Position numbers and translations under genes: made by a program. The notes beneath the pieces were generated by a model, which saw only the letters and a program-made list of their open reading frames with translations, had not been told where the DNA came from and did no database searches. A stretch of 6,590 nt of DNA from Chloroflexi bacterium RBG_16_57_11 (GTDB lineage: Bacteria > Chloroflexota > Anaerolineae > Anaerolineales > UBA4823). Below, piece after piece: positions 5,143 through 6,590 of this stretch. The stretch is taken from positions 38,378-44,967 of the forward strand of contig MGNS01000144.1 in assembly GCA_001795165.1 (NCBI GenBank). The letters are read 5' to 3'. Numbering within the stretch: the stretch's first letter is position 1; every line of letters begins with the position of its first letter.

Positions 5143-6590
5143 ATGGAACCTCTGAAGCTGCCAAGTGAAGAAGAAATTCGAACCGCTGTCCAGCAAGGCG
5201 AAGATGCTACGATCACATTGATCAGCAGTTTGTTGCAAATCATAGTGGTACAGGCGGCCCGGATTCAGGCGTTGGAGGACCAGCTTGCGAAAAACAGCCG
5301 CAACTCGGGCAAACCACCTTCGAGTGATGGCTTGAAAAAGCCCTCCAAGAACCGCAGTTTGCGCCAGTCGAGCGGGAAGAAAAGTGGGGCACAACCTGGG
5401 CATCCCGGACACCGGCTGGAGATGAGCCGCCAAGTGGATCGAGTTGAAAAACATCTTGTGCAGCAGTGTGAGCATTGTCAAGCTGCGCTGGACGGCGTTG
5501 AGGTGCTCGGCATCGAAAAGCGACAGGAGTACGAGTTACCGGTGCTGCGTTTGCGGGTCACCGAACATCAGGCAGAAGTAAAAGTATGCCCGGACTGTGG
5601 ACAGGTGACGCGAGCCCCCTTTCCGGCTGGGATTACCCAATTGACGCAGTATGGCGCAGGCTTCAAAGCTTTGTTGACCTATCTCAATCAGAAGCACTTC
5701 ATTCCACTGGAACGCGTGAGCGAGTTCTGTGAAGATGTTTTTGAGCATCGCATCGGCGAAGGAACCATCGTTGCGGCGAATGATCAAGTCGCACAAGCGG
5801 TTACGCCGGTCAATGGACGCATCCAGCAGTATCTGATCGAGACGGACGAAACGGTGCATTTCGATGAAACCGGGCTGCGGGTGACCAAAAAGCTCCACTG
5901 GATCCATTCGGCAAGTACAAAGCGAGCGACCTTCTACCATGTTGACCCCAAACGCGGACAGGAAGGGATCGATCGAGCCGGGATTTTGCCAGAGCGGACC
6001 AGCAACAGCATGCACGATGACTGGTCGTCTTACTACAAATACGAGCAAGCCCGCCATGCTTCGTGTAACGCCCATCACTTACGAGAGCTGGACTTCCTGC
6101 AAGAACAATATCCCCAGCCGTGGGAAGGGGAGATGGTCAAATGCCTGATCGCCATCAAGAAAGCCGTCGAAGAAGCGGTTGCTCGAGGTCTAAGCACTCT
6201 GCCCAGCAAGCAAATTGCAGTTTTTGAAGCCCGATACGATGCGTTGGTTGAGCAAGGATTGGCCCTAAATCCGGCTCCAGAAAGACCGCCTGGGAAACGC
6301 GGCAAAATCAAGCAATCGCCCCCCAAGAACCTGTTGGATCGATTGCTGAACAGGCCGGTGGTACTGGCTTTTATGTACGATTTTAAGGTGCCGTTTGACA
6401 ACAATCTGGCCGAACGCGATATTCGCATGGTCAAGTTGAAGCAGAAGATCTCCGGTTGCTTTCGCTCATCCGATGGAGCGAAGGTCTTCTGTCTAATCCG
6501 TGGCTATCTATCTACCGCTCAAAAGAACGGCGTTAGTGCTCTGACGGCTTTGAAATTAGCAATGTGCGGTTCACCATTTGCCCCAGACTT
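5143..6590 (+). CDS. IS66 family transposase, 3' end cut by window
   Basis: The frame is open without interruption from ATG 5143 to the last base (482 full codons plus two bases), so no stop is visible. Order of parts: a helical segment (about 20-50) leading into KNSRNSGKPPSSDG (50-63, typical of IS66), a basic linker, a zinc finger made by CEHC (109-112) and CPDCG (149-153), then the DDE catalytic core. Likely catalytic residues are D241 in HFDETGLRV, D292 in MHDDWSSY and E424 in VPFDNNLAERDIRM. The CNAHHLREL motif (308-316) lies between the second Asp and the Glu. The ending ISGCFRSSDGA...RGYLSTAQKNGVSALTAL is the usual C-terminal block, so probably only a few residues are missing. All catalytic residues are intact and no frameshift is seen, so the element may be active. 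An in-frame TGA at 5086-5088 bounds the start; TTG 5095 is a less likely alternative. Confidence 0.95.
   Translation, partial: MEPLKLPSEEEIRTAVQQGEDATITLISSLLQIIVVQAARIQALEDQLAKNSRNSGKPPSSDGLKKPSKNRSLRQSSGKKSGAQPGHPGHRLEMSRQVDRVEKHLVQQCEHCQAALDGVEVLGIEKRQEYELPVLRLRVTEHQAEVKVCPDCGQVTRAPFPAGITQLTQYGAGFKALLTYLNQKHFIPLERVSEFCEDVFEHRIGEGTIVAANDQVAQAVTPVNGRIQQYLIETDETVHFDETGLRVTKKLHWIHSASTKRATFYHVDPKRGQEGIDRAGILPERTSNSMHDDWSSYYKYEQARHASCNAHHLRELDFLQEQYPQPWEGEMVKCLIAIKKAVEEAVARGLSTLPSKQIAVFEARYDALVEQGLALNPAPERPPGKRGKIKQSPPKNLLDRLLNRPVVLAFMYDFKVPFDNNLAERDIRMVKLKQKISGCFRSSDGAKVFCLIRGYLSTAQKNGVSALTALKLAMCGSPFAPD

Larger units (their letters stand above)
5071..6590 (+). mobile_element. IS66-family insertion sequence, left part (right end outside window)
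   Basis: The transposase at 5143 identifies the element. IS66 elements characteristically begin with GTAA and make 8-base target duplications. GTAACTGCTCAGAC at 5071 is the only well-placed GTAA between the ytxH-like gene and the transposase, so it is taken as the left end; the matching duplication would be TATTTAAC (5063-5070). Only 72 bases separate this end from the transposase ATG, leaving no room for the tnpA and tnpB accessory genes of classical IS66, so this is the single-gene type. The right inverted repeat cannot be seen, so the left boundary is a prediction. Confidence 0.75.

Noticed and set aside
5032..6434. Minus-strand open frames of 119-180 codons (5032-5481, 5536-6078, 6075-6434)
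   Set aside because: All lie opposite the intact IS66 transposase frame, which carries the DDE and zinc-finger motifs; the antisense products resemble nothing and overlap the terminator hairpin.
1..6590. CRISPR array, tRNA, rRNA or riboswitch
   Set aside because: No regularly spaced repeats, cloverleaf or conserved rRNA segments were seen; the longest non-coding gap is under 150 bases and holds only the signals listed.

Overview
This window looks like a chromosomal segment of a free-living bacterium of moderate GC content. The best guess is Chloroflexota (Anaerolineae-like), based on the mix of a class II HDAC-like deacetylase, a long NYN/LOTUS protein, a DUF948-like + YtxH envelope pair and an IS66 element. 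That assignment is inference from gene content and protein style. No rRNA or other taxonomic marker is present. All recognisable genes lie on the + strand and the coding density is high.

Layout: (1) 1-896 is the 3' part of a histone-deacetylase/AcuC-type Zn deacetylase gene that begins before the window. (2) 897-1020 is a short spacer with a small hairpin, a possible extended -10 and a strong Shine-Dalgarno. (3) 1021-3015 encodes a 664-residue NYN (PIN-like) protein with an OST-HTH/LOTUS-type domain and a long helical C-terminus that I do not recognise. (4) 3071-3484 and 3489-4061 encode an OsmC/YhfA-like protein and a RelA/SpoT-type HD hydrolase domain protein, four bases apart and very likely cotranscribed. 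(5) 4062-4147 holds a clear sigma70-type promoter whose predicted start site falls almost on the next ATG. (6) 4148-4636 and 4657-4998 encode a two-helix membrane protein with a DUF948-like tail and a YtxH-domain protein, apparently a two-gene operon closed by a 16-bp hairpin at 5026-5063. (7) From about 5071 to the window end lies an IS66-family element of the single-ORF type. Its transposase is open from 5143 to the last base, and the right end lies outside the window.

Working together (inference): genes 3-6 look like housekeeping or stress-response functions. They combine putative RNA processing or turnover (NYN-LOTUS), thiol/peroxide chemistry (OsmC), possible alarmone hydrolysis (HD) and envelope stress proteins (DUF948/YtxH). 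I found no CRISPR array, tRNA, rRNA, prophage or recognisable defence cassette. The least described items are the C-terminal half of the NYN protein, the likely leaderless mRNA at 4148, and the strand-specific hairpin next to the presumed IS66 left end.
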